Assembly: GCA_036490475.1 (NCBI GenBank)
Contig: DASXDT010000006.1
Coordinates: 930,001 to 994,000, forward strand
Source: Candidatus Tumulicola sp.
GTDB lineage: Bacteria; Vulcanimicrobiota; Vulcanimicrobiia; Vulcanimicrobiales; Vulcanimicrobiaceae
DNA length: 64,000 nucleotides
Reading direction: 5' to 3'
The notes under the pieces are model-generated. The model saw nothing but the letters and a program-made list of their open reading frames with translations. It had not been told where the DNA came from and made no database searches. Below are positions 56,036-64,000 of the stretch, piece after piece. Both the position numbers and the translations under genes were made by a program. Every line of letters begins with the position of its first letter. Within the stretch, counting starts at the first letter, position 1.

Positions 56036-57007
56036 ATGGGCTGCGCTTTAGCCGGTGCCGACATTTCACGAACCGCTTACCGAGCCGGTCTGCTGGCGTC
56101 GGTCATTGTCGTCTTGCAAGCGCAAACGCCCTTGCCTGTACCGAGCTCTACGCCCTCGCCCCAACAAGTATTCGCTACTTCTTTTCGACGACTACAAGCC
56201 TATCCGATCGGTCCCTATGCCGTGTGGACGACCACTTGGGAGACGAGAGTTAGCACCGGTGTTTGGGCGGGTGCGGGAGATGCCACAACCTCCTCGCGGC
56301 TCGAGCGATGCGCGGTGCGCACATCCGACGGGACAGAAAATCTCTCGACACCGGACGATCCCAATGGAACCATCGCGGACGGGAAACTTCCTCGAGCGTA
56401 TATCGCGCAGCAGATCATCACTCCATTCGCCTTGTCGTTGCGAGCATCGGTTCGTGTGGCAAAGTCCAGTAACGATCCCACGATACAACCGGGTGTCGCG
56501 AGCGGCCTTAAGACGATCGCCGTGGTCAGCGCGACTTCGAATTCAGACTATGCGATTGAAAACGTGGGAATCGAAAGCATCAACGACCACATGACGTATC
56601 ACCTGATCTTGAGGCCTTTGAAAAATCCCTCGACGCACATTCTGCGCGATCTGTGGGTCGACGTACGGACCTTCGATATCTGGAAGGCGCACTATATAGG
56701 AACCGTGGATACCAAACCCCCAACGTCCGCCGAATTCACAAGCTATTTCGCTCCGATAGCGGGTTACTGGGTAGTTACGCGCTCGATATATTTGTACGAA
56801 GCTCCGTTTGACTTTCGCGAATATGCAAGGGTGACGAGCGACGTTCAAACCAACGCAGTAACGTTTCCAACACATCTGCCGGATTGGCTCTTCGATTCGA
56901 GGAAATACCGTCAACAGGAGCATCTTAACGAGCCCGACGTCCTTGGGATACTGCTTAATCCGCCTCTCCGCTCGGGCAGCGCGGGTGCGCCCACGGCTTC
57001 GCCCTAA
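56036..57007 (+). CDS. Secreted protein of unknown function
   Basis: The ATG at 56036 gives 323 residues with an N-terminal hydrophobic segment (AGLLASVIVVLQAQ); the GTG at 55991 would add 15 residues. The mature part is beta-rich and shows no known motif (VWTTTWETRVSTGVW, ILRPLKNPSTHILRDLWVDV, GYWVVTRSIYLYEAPF). DNA here is somewhat less GC-rich than upstream, and codon use looks looser, which could mean recent acquisition. It lies 53 bases after the tRNA. Confidence 0.55.
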   Translation: MGCALAGADISRTAYRAGLLASVIVVLQAQTPLPVPSSTPSPQQVFATSFRRLQAYPIGPYAVWTTTWETRVSTGVWAGAGDATTSSRLERCAVRTSDGTENLSTPDDPNGTIADGKLPRAYIAQQIITPFALSLRASVRVAKSSNDPTIQPGVASGLKTIAVVSATSNSDYAIENVGIESINDHMTYHLILRPLKNPSTHILRDLWVDVRTFDIWKAHYIGTVDTKPPTSAEFTSYFAPIAGYWVVTRSIYLYEAPFDFREYARVTSDVQTNAVTFPTHLPDWLFDSRKYRQQEHLNEPDVLGILLNPPLRSGSAGAPTASP

Positions 57008-57034
57008 GCCTAATAGAACTGGTTAGAGAAAAAT

Positions 57035-58156
57035 TTGAAACGCGCACGATTCCTTACGATATGCAGTGCGACAGTGGGCGTGGGTATGTTCGGTGTTCCA
57101 CGGCTCGCGCTCGCCCAGTCGGTGCGCTCGCTTACTCCGGTCGACGTTTCGCTCGATCGTGTTACGCGCACGACCGTCGGATTACGTCCCTACCGCGCCG
57201 GCGGATTCGTTCTTCGCGAAGAGCGCCGCAACAACAAAACGATCGTGCACAACTACGGGCATGGCGGCGCAGGAATGACGCTTTCTTGGGGCACGGCGTT
57301 GCTCGCCCGCGACATCGCACTCCGAACGCAACAGCGGCGAGTCGCCGTCATCGGTTGCGGTGTCAACGGCCTTTCGACGGCGCGCGTTCTTCAAGACGCC
57401 GGTTTCGACGTGACCATCTACGCGTGCGACTTGCCGCCCGATACAACATCGAATCGTTCCGGTGCCCAATGGTCGCCGACCTCTGTTTTCGATCCGGCAC
57501 GCATAGACGCAGCGTTTCGAGCGCAATTTATTCAAGCCGCTAATCTTTCGTATCAGCGATATCAAACGATGCTCGGCGAACGCTACGGCGTGCGCTGGAT
57601 TGAAAACTACGACTGCCACGACGAACCCGCGAGTCAAGAAATGAATTCGTCCGGCGTGCGCCTCATCTCAAACCTCTACCCCGAAGTCAAAACGTACGGC
57701 CCGGGCGAGCATCCATTCCCTACACGATATGCAACGCGGTTGCTCACGATGTTCATCGAACCGAATCGTTACCTGGCCGAGCTCGAAACCGACGTGCTCG
57801 AGCACGGCGGCCGGATCTTCGTGCGCTCGTTCGCATCGGCGGCGGAAGTGCTGCCCCTCGACGAAGCGCTTATCATAAACTGCACGGGTCTTGGGGCAAA
57901 AGAGCTGACCGGCGATACGCAGCTCGAGCCGATTCGCGGGCAGCTCTCGGTTCTCGCACCGCAGCCTGCCGTCGACTACATCACGTTGCACGGTGGACGC
58001 TACATGTTTCCACGCACCGACGGCATCGTTCTGGGTGGCACGTTCGAGCACGGCAACGCCAACCTCGCGGTAGACCCGTCTGAAGTCACGCAGATCGTCG
58101 GGGAGCACGCCGCCTTCTTCAACGCCATGCGGGCGAGAAGTGGCCGCCGATCCTAA
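57035..58156 (+). CDS. DAO-type FAD-dependent oxidoreductase, circularly permuted
   Basis: The 373-residue protein starts at TTG 57035 with a possible signal peptide (RFLTICSATVGVGMFG...LALA). The region VGLRPYRAGGFVLREE and NYGHGGAGMTLSWGTALLA (residues 48-90) is the C-terminal FAD/substrate segment of D-amino-acid oxidases, but here it comes before the Rossmann FAD motif VAVIGCGVNGLSTA at 103-116. The C-terminus ends near INCTGLGAKELTGD-type and GGTFEHGNANL segments with no repeat of the permuted part. This is a permuted DAO-like flavoprotein; substrate unknown. Confidence 0.75.
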   Translation: MKRARFLTICSATVGVGMFGVPRLALAQSVRSLTPVDVSLDRVTRTTVGLRPYRAGGFVLREERRNNKTIVHNYGHGGAGMTLSWGTALLARDIALRTQQRRVAVIGCGVNGLSTARVLQDAGFDVTIYACDLPPDTTSNRSGAQWSPTSVFDPARIDAAFRAQFIQAANLSYQRYQTMLGERYGVRWIENYDCHDEPASQEMNSSGVRLISNLYPEVKTYGPGEHPFPTRYATRLLTMFIEPNRYLAELETDVLEHGGRIFVRSFASAAEVLPLDEALIINCTGLGAKELTGDTQLEPIRGQLSVLAPQPAVDYITLHGGRYMFPRTDGIVLGGTFEHGNANLAVDPSEVTQIVGEHAAFFNAMRARSGRRS

Positions 58157-58219
58157 GGCGAAGGTCGCTGAGAGTTTTTGACCGGCACGAACGTTCTTTA
58201 AAGGCGAAAGGATGACAAC

Positions 58220-59254
58220 TTGAGACATCGATCTTTTACCTATTTGGGGAGCCTCGCGTGCGCGTCACTGCTCCTTGCCGGCTGTTCTAACGCCGCCCAG
58301 TCGTCCAGCGGGGCGTCCAACGCATTGCCGGGCGCCGTAACATCTCCGGCAGTCGCCTGCACCGCGCCGACGCGAGTTATCCGCGGCGGCGTCGACAAAC
58401 CGCGTTCGATCGTGTTCGACACCGATGGCGATCTCGTCGTCGCGAACGCGAATGCGAACAACGTGACCGTCTACCCGCCCGGAAAAGACGCCCCGTCAGA
58501 AACGATCGAGATCGGTGTGAGCCACCCGACCGCGCTGGCGTTCGATTCGAAGGGCGACCTCTTCGTCGCGAATCGCGCCAACGGGTCTGTTACCGTGTAC
58601 GGCCCGGGGAAATTCAATCTTAAGCGCGAGATCGTCGATGGAACCGACTCTCCCGAGGCGCTGGCGTTCGATTCGTCCGGCAATCTGTACGTCGTAAACA
58701 ATTATACTAGCACGATATCGGTCTTCGCACCGGGCAAGGACACGCCGGAGCGGACGATCTCCAAGGGACTCAACGACCCATTCGCCATTGCCTTCGATTC
58801 CGATGGAAATTTATACGTTGCCAACCCACGCATTAATAGAATAGCGGTGATCGCTCCCGGGGGCAGCGCGCCCGAGCGGTTCATCACGAAAGAGATCAAG
58901 GATCCGCAAGGGCTAGCGCTGGACGCTCAGCAAAACCTGTACGTTGCCAACTTCCGTGACGACAGCGTTTCGATCTATCCGCCCGGCGGCGATACGCCCA
59001 CCCGCGAACTCTTCCGCGGTGTTAGCAAGCCGAACGCGCTGGGGATCGACGCAGCCGGCGACCTCTACGTCGGCAATGCCGACCTCACCGGCGGGGCGGT
59101 CAATAAATACGCGCCGCATTCGGGACGCCCGATCGCGAGTTTCTGTCCCGACGTCAAACAGCCGATCGCGTTTCTCTTCGACAAGTCCGGAAATCTCTAC
59201 GTCGATAACTTTCAGTCGAGTACGATCACGATCTTCCCCCCGGTTGGCAAGTAA
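58220..59254 (+). CDS. NHL-type beta-propeller lipoprotein
   Basis: The 344-residue protein (TTG start 58220, GAAAGGA upstream) has a lipoprotein signal ending in SLLLAGC. The mature part has about six repeats of the form xxPxxxAFDSxGxLYVxNxxxxxVTVYxPG, for example PTALAFDSKGDLFVAN, PEALAFDSSGNLYVVN and PFAIAFDSDGNLYVAN, the NHL/SMP-30-like propeller. Such proteins bind ligands or other proteins at the cell surface. It follows the flavoprotein in the same direction after a 63-base gap. Confidence 0.85.
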   Translation: MRHRSFTYLGSLACASLLLAGCSNAAQSSSGASNALPGAVTSPAVACTAPTRVIRGGVDKPRSIVFDTDGDLVVANANANNVTVYPPGKDAPSETIEIGVSHPTALAFDSKGDLFVANRANGSVTVYGPGKFNLKREIVDGTDSPEALAFDSSGNLYVVNNYTSTISVFAPGKDTPERTISKGLNDPFAIAFDSDGNLYVANPRINRIAVIAPGGSAPERFITKEIKDPQGLALDAQQNLYVANFRDDSVSIYPPGGDTPTRELFRGVSKPNALGIDAAGDLYVGNADLTGGAVNKYAPHSGRPIASFCPDVKQPIAFLFDKSGNLYVDNFQSSTITIFPPVGK

Positions 59255-59296
59255 GCCGGGCGTCACGACACCGGTCCTGCGGGCGTTGCGCTTGAC

Positions 59297-60067
59297 ATGA
59301 AGGCCACTTCCTACGGCCGGATCGTTTTCGGCGCTTCCGTCATCCTCTTCGGGGTCATCTTAGGGATATGGCACGATGTCGATACGTGGCAGAGCCTGCA
59401 CCGCATCTTGCGCTTGCCAATGGGCGACGTCATCGGCGACATGCTGATGGTCGCCCTGATCGTGGGGGGAGTTCTGCTGATCGCCACTCGTGCTGTGCGC
59501 ATCGGGGCGGGAATCGTCGTCGTACTGTTCGGGATTTTTTCGATCGCGTGTATCCCGGGTATGTTCGCCGCTCCCAAAATCTACGCACAATACGGCTCGT
59601 TCTTCGAACAGTTTTCGATTTTGAGCGGAGCGATCGCGTTGTACGCCGCGAACGAACTCAACACATCCCGGGCGGCGACGCTAAATGGGATCGCCCGGAT
59701 CGGTTACGGTCTGAGCGTCGTGTCGTTCACGCTCATGCAGACCGTGTATTTCGGCGTCACCGCCGGATTCGTCCCCAAATGGATACCACCGAATCAAGTG
59801 TTCTGGGCCGGTCTGACGACGGTTGCGTTCGCTCTAGCGGCGATTGCCATTCTTCTCAACATCCGTGCGCGGCTCGCGCTCGCTCTCACGGCCGTTATGA
59901 TCGCCGTATTCGGGTTGCTCGTGTGGGTTCCGGCACTCATCGCGCACCCACGATCTCACAACAGCTGGTCGGAGTTCGCGCTGAACGCAATGATCATGGC
60001 CGCCGCGTGGGTGACGATAAGCGCTGTCGGACGTTCAGCCTCGTTCAAAACCATTTCGCCTTTATAA
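59297..60067 (+). CDS. Multi-pass membrane protein of unknown function
   Basis: The 256-residue protein has about seven hydrophobic segments, including IVFGASVILFGVILGIW at the N-terminus and FALNAMIMAAAWVTISAVG at the C-terminus. The FASVILFGVIL/GFxxGG pattern resembles DoxX-like and DUF417-type proteins. No catalytic motif is seen. Its 3' end overlaps the convergent lipoprotein gene by 23 bases. Confidence 0.6.
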   Translation: MKATSYGRIVFGASVILFGVILGIWHDVDTWQSLHRILRLPMGDVIGDMLMVALIVGGVLLIATRAVRIGAGIVVVLFGIFSIACIPGMFAAPKIYAQYGSFFEQFSILSGAIALYAANELNTSRAATLNGIARIGYGLSVVSFTLMQTVYFGVTAGFVPKWIPPNQVFWAGLTTVAFALAAIAILLNIRARLALALTAVMIAVFGLLVWVPALIAHPRSHNSWSEFALNAMIMAAAWVTISAVGRSASFKTISPL

Positions 60068-60464
60068 CGCCGCACGCAAGATTTCGATCGGCGTGCCGAG
60101 CGTTCCGTATTAGCAACACGTAGCGTCCGCTGGTCAACGAGCGCACCGGCGTATCGTCGCGTACCGTGTCGATGTAATCACCACGAAACGTTCCTAACAC
60201 TCGAACGTGCTTCGGCAATGCACAATCGCCGTTCGCCAGCGCAACCGCGTAGTTCGCGTCGTGCGGGAGTTCGATGGTCGTAATCTCGATGTCGCTTCCG
60301 CCGTGCGGCACGCACGGGTAAGAGCAGGGCTCCAGATATACCTCGGCTCGCGCGACGACCGCGCCGCTCGGTGCGCTGAGATCGACGTGGGTCGGCGCTC
60401 CCCACGGCCCGGCGCACGAAGATAGCACTATCGCTAGGCCAACAGCCGCTAATCGTGTAGGCAC
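60045..60464 (-). CDS. Predicted lipoprotein of unknown function
   Basis: The 139-residue product (GTG start 60464) has a lipobox after a hydrophobic N-terminus (LAAVGLAIVLSSCAG). The mature domain has a Cys pair (PCSYPCVPHGG) and a beta-rich C-terminus (SGRYVLLIRNARH). It shares 23 bases with the convergent membrane-protein gene, unusual for two functional genes but common in compact genomes. Confidence 0.55.
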   Translation of the reverse strand: MPTRLAAVGLAIVLSSCAGPWGAPTHVDLSAPSGAVVARAEVYLEPCSYPCVPHGGSDIEITTIELPHDANYAVALANGDCALPKHVRVLGTFRGDYIDTVRDDTPVRSLTSGRYVLLIRNARHADRNLACGVIKAKWF

Positions 60465-60571
60465 CGGCTACCTTAGATCGCGATCTCCGCGGCAGGGTTT
60501 GGGCAACCGCGCGAAAGTGTTTCGGAGCACTTTCCAATGATGCCGCGCGAGGATTTTATCGTCCTGCGGCG

Positions 60572-60611
60572 TTGTAAGGCAATTAAGTTCGTGGTATAAT
60601 GCCACTAACAG
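60572..60611 (+). promoter_or_regulatory. Promoter with palindrome over the -10 box, Nudix-regulator gene
   Basis: TTGTAA (60572-60577), a 17-base spacer and a consensus TATAAT (60595-60600) form a strong-looking promoter. Centred on the -10 is a 23-base palindrome: GTT, one base, GTGG, seven bases, CCAC, one base, AAC (60587-60609). A repressor dimer there would block the promoter. The ATG at 60599 lies within the -10 box, so it cannot be the start on this transcript. Confidence 0.7.
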
Positions 60612-61297
60612 TGAAGATTCAAGAGCGGTCGGTAGCGGGTGAGTTCAAAATACCGATCGCGACGGTGGACGTGGCGCTCTTTACCCTGCGCGAAGACATC
60701 CTGCAGTTGCTGCTGGTCAAGCGGGAGCTGGCCCCCTTTGCTGGCGCGTATGCTCTACCCGGCGGCTTTATCCACGCGGACGAGGACGCCGACGCGGGGG
60801 CCGCCGCACGTCGTATTCTCGCCGGAAAGGCGAGTCTCACTGGCGGGTACTTCCTCGAGCAACTCTATACATTTTCAGGTGCGGCGCGCGATCCGCGAGG
60901 CTGGTCGATCAGCATCGTTTATTATGCCGTAGTTCCAGAGGCCGCGCTGCCACAGCACGGACCTTGGACTCTGATTGACGTGCGTGCGATTCCGCGACTG
61001 CCGTTCGACCACAACGCGATCTGCGTGGCGGCACTGGATCGTTTGCGTGGGAAAGGCGCATATTCGTCCCTTCCGGCGTTTCTGCTCGCGCGAACGTTCA
61101 CATTGGGCGAATTACAAACTGTATACGAGTGCGTCATCGGCGAACGCCTCGATAAGAAGTCGTTTCGCCGAAAGATCGACGACCTCGACGTGGTGGAACG
61201 GGTTCCCGGAAAACTGCGTCGCGGCGCGGCCAACCGGCCGGCGCAACTCTACCGCTTGTCCGCGCGTACGCTCAGCGAATTCGACCGGGCGATTTAA
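60599..61297 (+). CDS. NrtR-like Nudix regulator with winged-helix domain
   Basis: The product of about 228-232 residues has an N-terminal Nudix-fold domain (TVDVALFTLREDILQLLLVK, YALPGGFIHADEDADAGAAARRIL) and a C-terminal winged-helix domain (FTLGELQTVYECVIGERLDKKSFRRKI, GANRPAQLYRL in parts). The Nudix box lacks the R-E-x-x-E-E catalytic residues, as in NrtR regulators that bind ADP-ribose or related nucleotides instead of hydrolysing them. NrtR family proteins mostly repress NAD genes. The GTG at 60611 is a better start than the ATG 60599, because the latter overlaps the -10 box. Confidence 0.88.
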   Translation: MPLTVKIQERSVAGEFKIPIATVDVALFTLREDILQLLLVKRELAPFAGAYALPGGFIHADEDADAGAAARRILAGKASLTGGYFLEQLYTFSGAARDPRGWSISIVYYAVVPEAALPQHGPWTLIDVRAIPRLPFDHNAICVAALDRLRGKGAYSSLPAFLLARTFTLGELQTVYECVIGERLDKKSFRRKIDDLDVVERVPGKLRRGAANRPAQLYRLSARTLSEFDRAI

Positions 61298-61299
61298 CG

Positions 61300-62616
61300 A
61301 TGGCTACGCGCATTATGAACCACGTTACCATCCTTTCTAACTTCGGGCGTGCCTACGATAAGTACGGTCGCAGTTACGACAAGTCAGCGATCGGTGAAAG
61401 TACGTATCCGGACAGATTCTTTCTGCTGGAAGACGACGATCTGCAGATTGGACTGCAAAAAGCGACTCGCTTGTTGAACAAGACGGCCCTTCCGGGCGAT
61501 CGTCTTCTGGTCATGCGCGCTGAGGTCGAAGATCAGCAACTGCGCCTAAATGAACGAACCGGTTTAGGTACGTTCCTTCCCTCGGGCCGCCTAAGAATTT
61601 TGGAACTTCGCATCGTTGCGCTGGACGGATCGATCGGCGTAATGAGTGTGGAGGAAGCATACGCCGCAGCCCTGCGGATTCTCAATCCGACATTGTTAGG
61701 CTACGATGCGCTGCGGCCGAGAAGCCTTTCGGTTCTGCCGGTTGCCAGGGCTTGTCAAGCCGCATGTAAGTTTTGCTTTTCTGAAGCGTCGGCATCGCGA
61801 ACGCAAATCGGTACGGACATCGATTTCGAGGCGATCGGCACTTGGTGTCGTGAGGCGCAGCTCCGCGGTGCGCAACGATTTGTAATAACTGGGGGCGGCG
61901 AACCGGGCTTGGTGCGTCACGCGAAGCTGGTAAGGCTCATTGCACTCGGCGCCGCGCATTTTCCGACCGTCGTTTTAATCACCAACGGCATTCACCTGGC
62001 GCGCAGCGACGAAGCCATCCGAAAGGACAAGCTGCGCGACTATTCGGACGCCGGGTTAAGCGTGCTTTCAATCTCTCGGCATCACGGCGATGCGGAATCC
62101 AACTGCGCCGTAATGGGCGTGGATACGAAAACCGAAAAGATTCTTGCGACCCTCACGACCTTCGATACGCTCAAATTTCGCCGGCGCTTAATTTGCGTTT
62201 TACAGAAGGGCGGGGTCGATTGTGAGACTGCACTAACCTCCTACCTGGACTGGGCAGTCGACCACGATGTCGACGAGGTCTGCTTCAAGGAGCTTTACGT
62301 CTCGACGACCCTCGAATCGACACATTATAGCGATGCTTCGAACGTCTGGGCGCGCGACCATCAGGTCACGCTCGAGCTCGTTTGTGATCTGCTGCAACGG
62401 CGAGGCTTTTGCATCCGGACGCGCCTGCCGTGGGGCTCGCCGATTTTCGAGGGAATCTGGAGCGGTCGTTCTCTTCAAGTGGCGGCGTATACCGAGCCCA
62501 CGTTATTTTGGGAACGGGCGAACGGTATCGCCCGAAGCTGGAACGTCATGGCGGATTCTACTTGCCTCGCGTCGCTCGAGGATCCCCAGTCGTTCGTTGT
62601 GCCGGCGGCGCCGTGA
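61300..62616 (+). CDS. Radical SAM protein of unknown reaction
   Basis: The 438-residue protein has the cluster motif C-x3-C-x2-C (C152, C156, C159; ACQAACKFCFSE), the SAM-binding GGGEP (residues 198-202), and LITNGIHLA further on. An N-terminal domain of about 145 residues precedes it (YPDRFFLLEDDDLQIGLQKA, RTGLGTFLPSGRLRILELR) that I do not recognise; there is no SPASM-type Cys cluster after the core. It overlaps nothing but starts 2 bases after the regulator stop and its TGA overlaps the next GTG, so the operon is tight. Confidence 0.85.
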   Translation: MATRIMNHVTILSNFGRAYDKYGRSYDKSAIGESTYPDRFFLLEDDDLQIGLQKATRLLNKTALPGDRLLVMRAEVEDQQLRLNERTGLGTFLPSGRLRILELRIVALDGSIGVMSVEEAYAAALRILNPTLLGYDALRPRSLSVLPVARACQAACKFCFSEASASRTQIGTDIDFEAIGTWCREAQLRGAQRFVITGGGEPGLVRHAKLVRLIALGAAHFPTVVLITNGIHLARSDEAIRKDKLRDYSDAGLSVLSISRHHGDAESNCAVMGVDTKTEKILATLTTFDTLKFRRRLICVLQKGGVDCETALTSYLDWAVDHDVDEVCFKELYVSTTLESTHYSDASNVWARDHQVTLELVCDLLQRRGFCIRTRLPWGSPIFEGIWSGRSLQVAAYTEPTLFWERANGIARSWNVMADSTCLASLEDPQSFVVPAAP

Positions 62617-63611
62617 CGTTTCGAGAATTCCAAGCGATAAAGGCAACCGTAATCGCCGAGAAACCAACGATACGAAATTTGGCCGAGCACGACATCGCCA
62701 AGGCGTTCGCGGGCGAGCGACGCATCGAACCTGCGCTCGAAGCCGTTCATCGATGCGATCTTAGCCGGTTTTGGCTCGAAGCATATGCCTTGCCAATCGA
62801 GTGGAGAAAGCGCGTTCTCATTTCCGGCGGCGTACGTCATTCGCTACGACTGCTCTTCGGCTTTTGGGCGAAGCGTGGGAAGCGCGCGTTGCTACCGCAG
62901 GACGTCTATCCGGCGTACGGCCGCATCGCCTGCGAAGAGCGACTAGCGTATGATGTCTACGCGACCGCCGAACGCATCGTCCTGCACTCTTCCGATGCGG
63001 ACATTATGCTCGTCCCAAATCCGGTAGAGCCGCGCGGCGATTACCTTCGCCAGGAAGAGATCGAGCAACTCATCGCGTGGGCGGGCCATGACCCTAATCG
63101 GCGGATCGTGATCGACGGCGTCTACCACATGCAGACCACCCTCGATATGGCGTCGCTGCAGTTGCTCGGCACCGGACAAGCCATCTACGTGACTTCGCTC
63201 TCGAAGCTTTGGGCCTCGCCAGGGGTACTCGGCGTTACCGTCGTTCCGCCAGATGATCTCGACGCTCTTTTCGAAAGCTTTGCTGCCTCGGAGAATTCGC
63301 AAGAACATCTTCGCTTCGCGGCCAACCTGCTTCGCGACGGCGGCGGAACTGCGAGAACAGTTGCAACCGGATTTGCAGTTGCAAAGCAGGCGTTACGCGC
63401 ATCGCTCACGTCGGAGCGTATCGAGGTTTCGAATTCGGCGAGCGGCTACCACACATTGCTGAATCGCCCATGGCAGCAGTTGTTGCACGAACATAGCATG
63501 CTCGCCATACCGTTCGATGTGTTCGGCGGCCACCCGATGATGTCGGTTGCTACGCCCCTGTCGTTCGTTCCACGAAGAGAGGTACCGAGCGGGCGGATGC
63601 ATCTGCTCTAG
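62613..63611 (+). CDS. PLP-dependent aminotransferase-like protein, short
   Basis: The 332-residue protein starts at GTG 62613, overlapping the radical SAM stop. It has the fold-type I class I/II aminotransferase marks: MLVPNPVEPRGDYL (N136), RRIVIDGVYH (D168) and the PLP Lys in VTSLSKLWASPGVLG (K198). At 332 residues it is shorter than the usual 390-430, and the C-terminal Arg that binds the substrate carboxylate is not clear. It probably works together with the radical SAM protein on one pathway intermediate. Confidence 0.85.
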   Translation: MTFREFQAIKATVIAEKPTIRNLAEHDIAKAFAGERRIEPALEAVHRCDLSRFWLEAYALPIEWRKRVLISGGVRHSLRLLFGFWAKRGKRALLPQDVYPAYGRIACEERLAYDVYATAERIVLHSSDADIMLVPNPVEPRGDYLRQEEIEQLIAWAGHDPNRRIVIDGVYHMQTTLDMASLQLLGTGQAIYVTSLSKLWASPGVLGVTVVPPDDLDALFESFAASENSQEHLRFAANLLRDGGGTARTVATGFAVAKQALRASLTSERIEVSNSASGYHTLLNRPWQQLLHEHSMLAIPFDVFGGHPMMSVATPLSFVPRREVPSGRMHLL

Positions 63612-63765
63612 TAACCGACGTAGCGGCGGGACGGTCGGACCATTCGCCGAAGGGAGCGGCCACCCACAACGCCGTGCTGTATAGCAGCGGGAATACACCC
63701 ATGACGAGAACCCTGCGGCCAATCGCCGTCATCGGCACGCAGTCCGAGCCAGTCGCAGGCAACTG

Positions 63766-64000
63766 ATGGGCGCGACGCAGGCGGGCCAATCTGCGACGCT
63801 GATCGTTTGCGCTCGCGTTCGTCCCGAAAGCGAATCGGCGTTCGCGCAATGGCACGCGAAATGGCAAGCGGAGGTGCTGGCCTCGCCCGGTGCCGAGAGT
63901 TTCGAATACGTCGCGCCGACGCCCGATCAGGAAGAAGCGGCGCTGGTGGCGCGATTCAGAACGGTCGACGCCTTGCGCGTATGGCGGCACGGCAGCGACA
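63766..64000 (+). CDS. Antibiotic biosynthesis monooxygenase (ABM)-domain protein, 3' truncated
   Basis: Seventy-eight codons are visible from ATG 63766 to the window edge. ATLIVCARVRPESESAFAQW, AEVLASPGAESFEYVAPTPD and VARFRTVDALRVWRHG are the ABM ferredoxin-like fold pattern seen in the DUF4188/Dabb/ABM group. It runs in the same direction as the PLP gene but 154 bases after it, so co-transcription is uncertain. The rest of the gene is outside the window. Confidence 0.7.
   Translation, partial: MGATQAGQSATLIVCARVRPESESAFAQWHAKWQAEVLASPGAESFEYVAPTPDQEEAALVARFRTVDALRVWRHGSD

Noticed and set aside
63550-63735. Minus-strand small hydrophobic protein (about 61 residues)
   Set aside because: It has a membrane-like start (VLVMGVFPLLYSTALWV), but overlaps the PLP gene by 62 bases and has no ribosome-binding site or family; support is too thin.
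55899-64000. Genomic island integrated at the tRNA-Leu gene
   Set aside because: The region looks accessory, but I see no integrase and no repeat of the tRNA 3' end downstream.

Overview
The window is high-GC and gene-dense, with no gap over about 280 bases, many GTG/TTG starts and many ATGA/GTGA stop-start overlaps. An LptA-like protein, ADP-heptosyltransferase-type (GT9) glycosyltransferases, several lipoproteins and MurA/MreB point to a diderm bacterium. The mix of atp-murA-mreB synteny, a SigB-type partner-switching module and outer-membrane functions resembles Candidatus Eremiobacterota (WPS-2) or a related deep-branching phylum. This placement is an inference from gene content, not from a marker phylogeny.

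Layout. 1-4572: five translationally coupled glycosyltransferases alternating GT2-GT9-GT2-GT9-GT2, then aspS. 6336-10955: a small lipoprotein, a RibD_C/DHFR-like reductase, then a leftward block (secreted protein, DUF2332, family-5 uracil-DNA glycosylase, TrmL, RES/Xre toxin-antitoxin pair). 10985-15550: a leftward operon of an enolase-superfamily epimerase (DgcA-like), a DUF1611 protein (DgcN-like), an oligopeptide-binding lipoprotein and a C39-type peptidase, probably for D-amino-acid or muropeptide recovery. 15598-17074: an M91 metallopeptidase with an odd 5' end and a TIM-barrel isomerase. 17144-21638: rpiB, glyA, dCMP deaminase, a WecA/MraY-type transferase and wecB. 21635-29090: the complete F1Fo ATP synthase (I, I, a, c, b, b', delta, alpha, gamma, beta, epsilon), then murA, mreB, a Sua5/YrdC protein, an LptA-like protein and rarA. 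34367-41293: cysteine desulfurase, a stress module (DUF948, YtxH, STAS antagonist, RsbW-like protein, SigB-type sigma factor), alaS and a secreted protein. 41298-47331: membrane and hypothetical proteins, a decayed rtcB 3' end, a GNAT and a DUF255 thioredoxin-domain protein. 47410-52210: a bacterial NHEJ locus with LigD split into PE-LIG and POL genes plus Ku, interrupted by an opposite-strand serine hydrolase. 52211-55835: PadR regulator, MFS pump, HtrA-like protease and acyl-CoA thioesterase. 55899-55982: tRNA-Leu(CAG). 56036-64000: an accessory-looking region with a secreted protein, a circularly permuted DAO-type flavoprotein, a propeller lipoprotein, membrane and lipoproteins, and a Nudix-regulator / radical SAM / PLP-enzyme operon, ending in a truncated ABM-domain gene.

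The strongest candidates for something undescribed are the NrtR-like / radical SAM / PLP operon at 60599-63611, whose promoter carries a palindrome centred on the -10 box; the permuted D-amino-acid-oxidase-like protein; the DgcA/DgcN operon with its own peptide-binding lipoprotein and peptidase; and a c subunit carrying two membrane carboxylates. All functional calls come from reading motifs by eye; no database search was possible.
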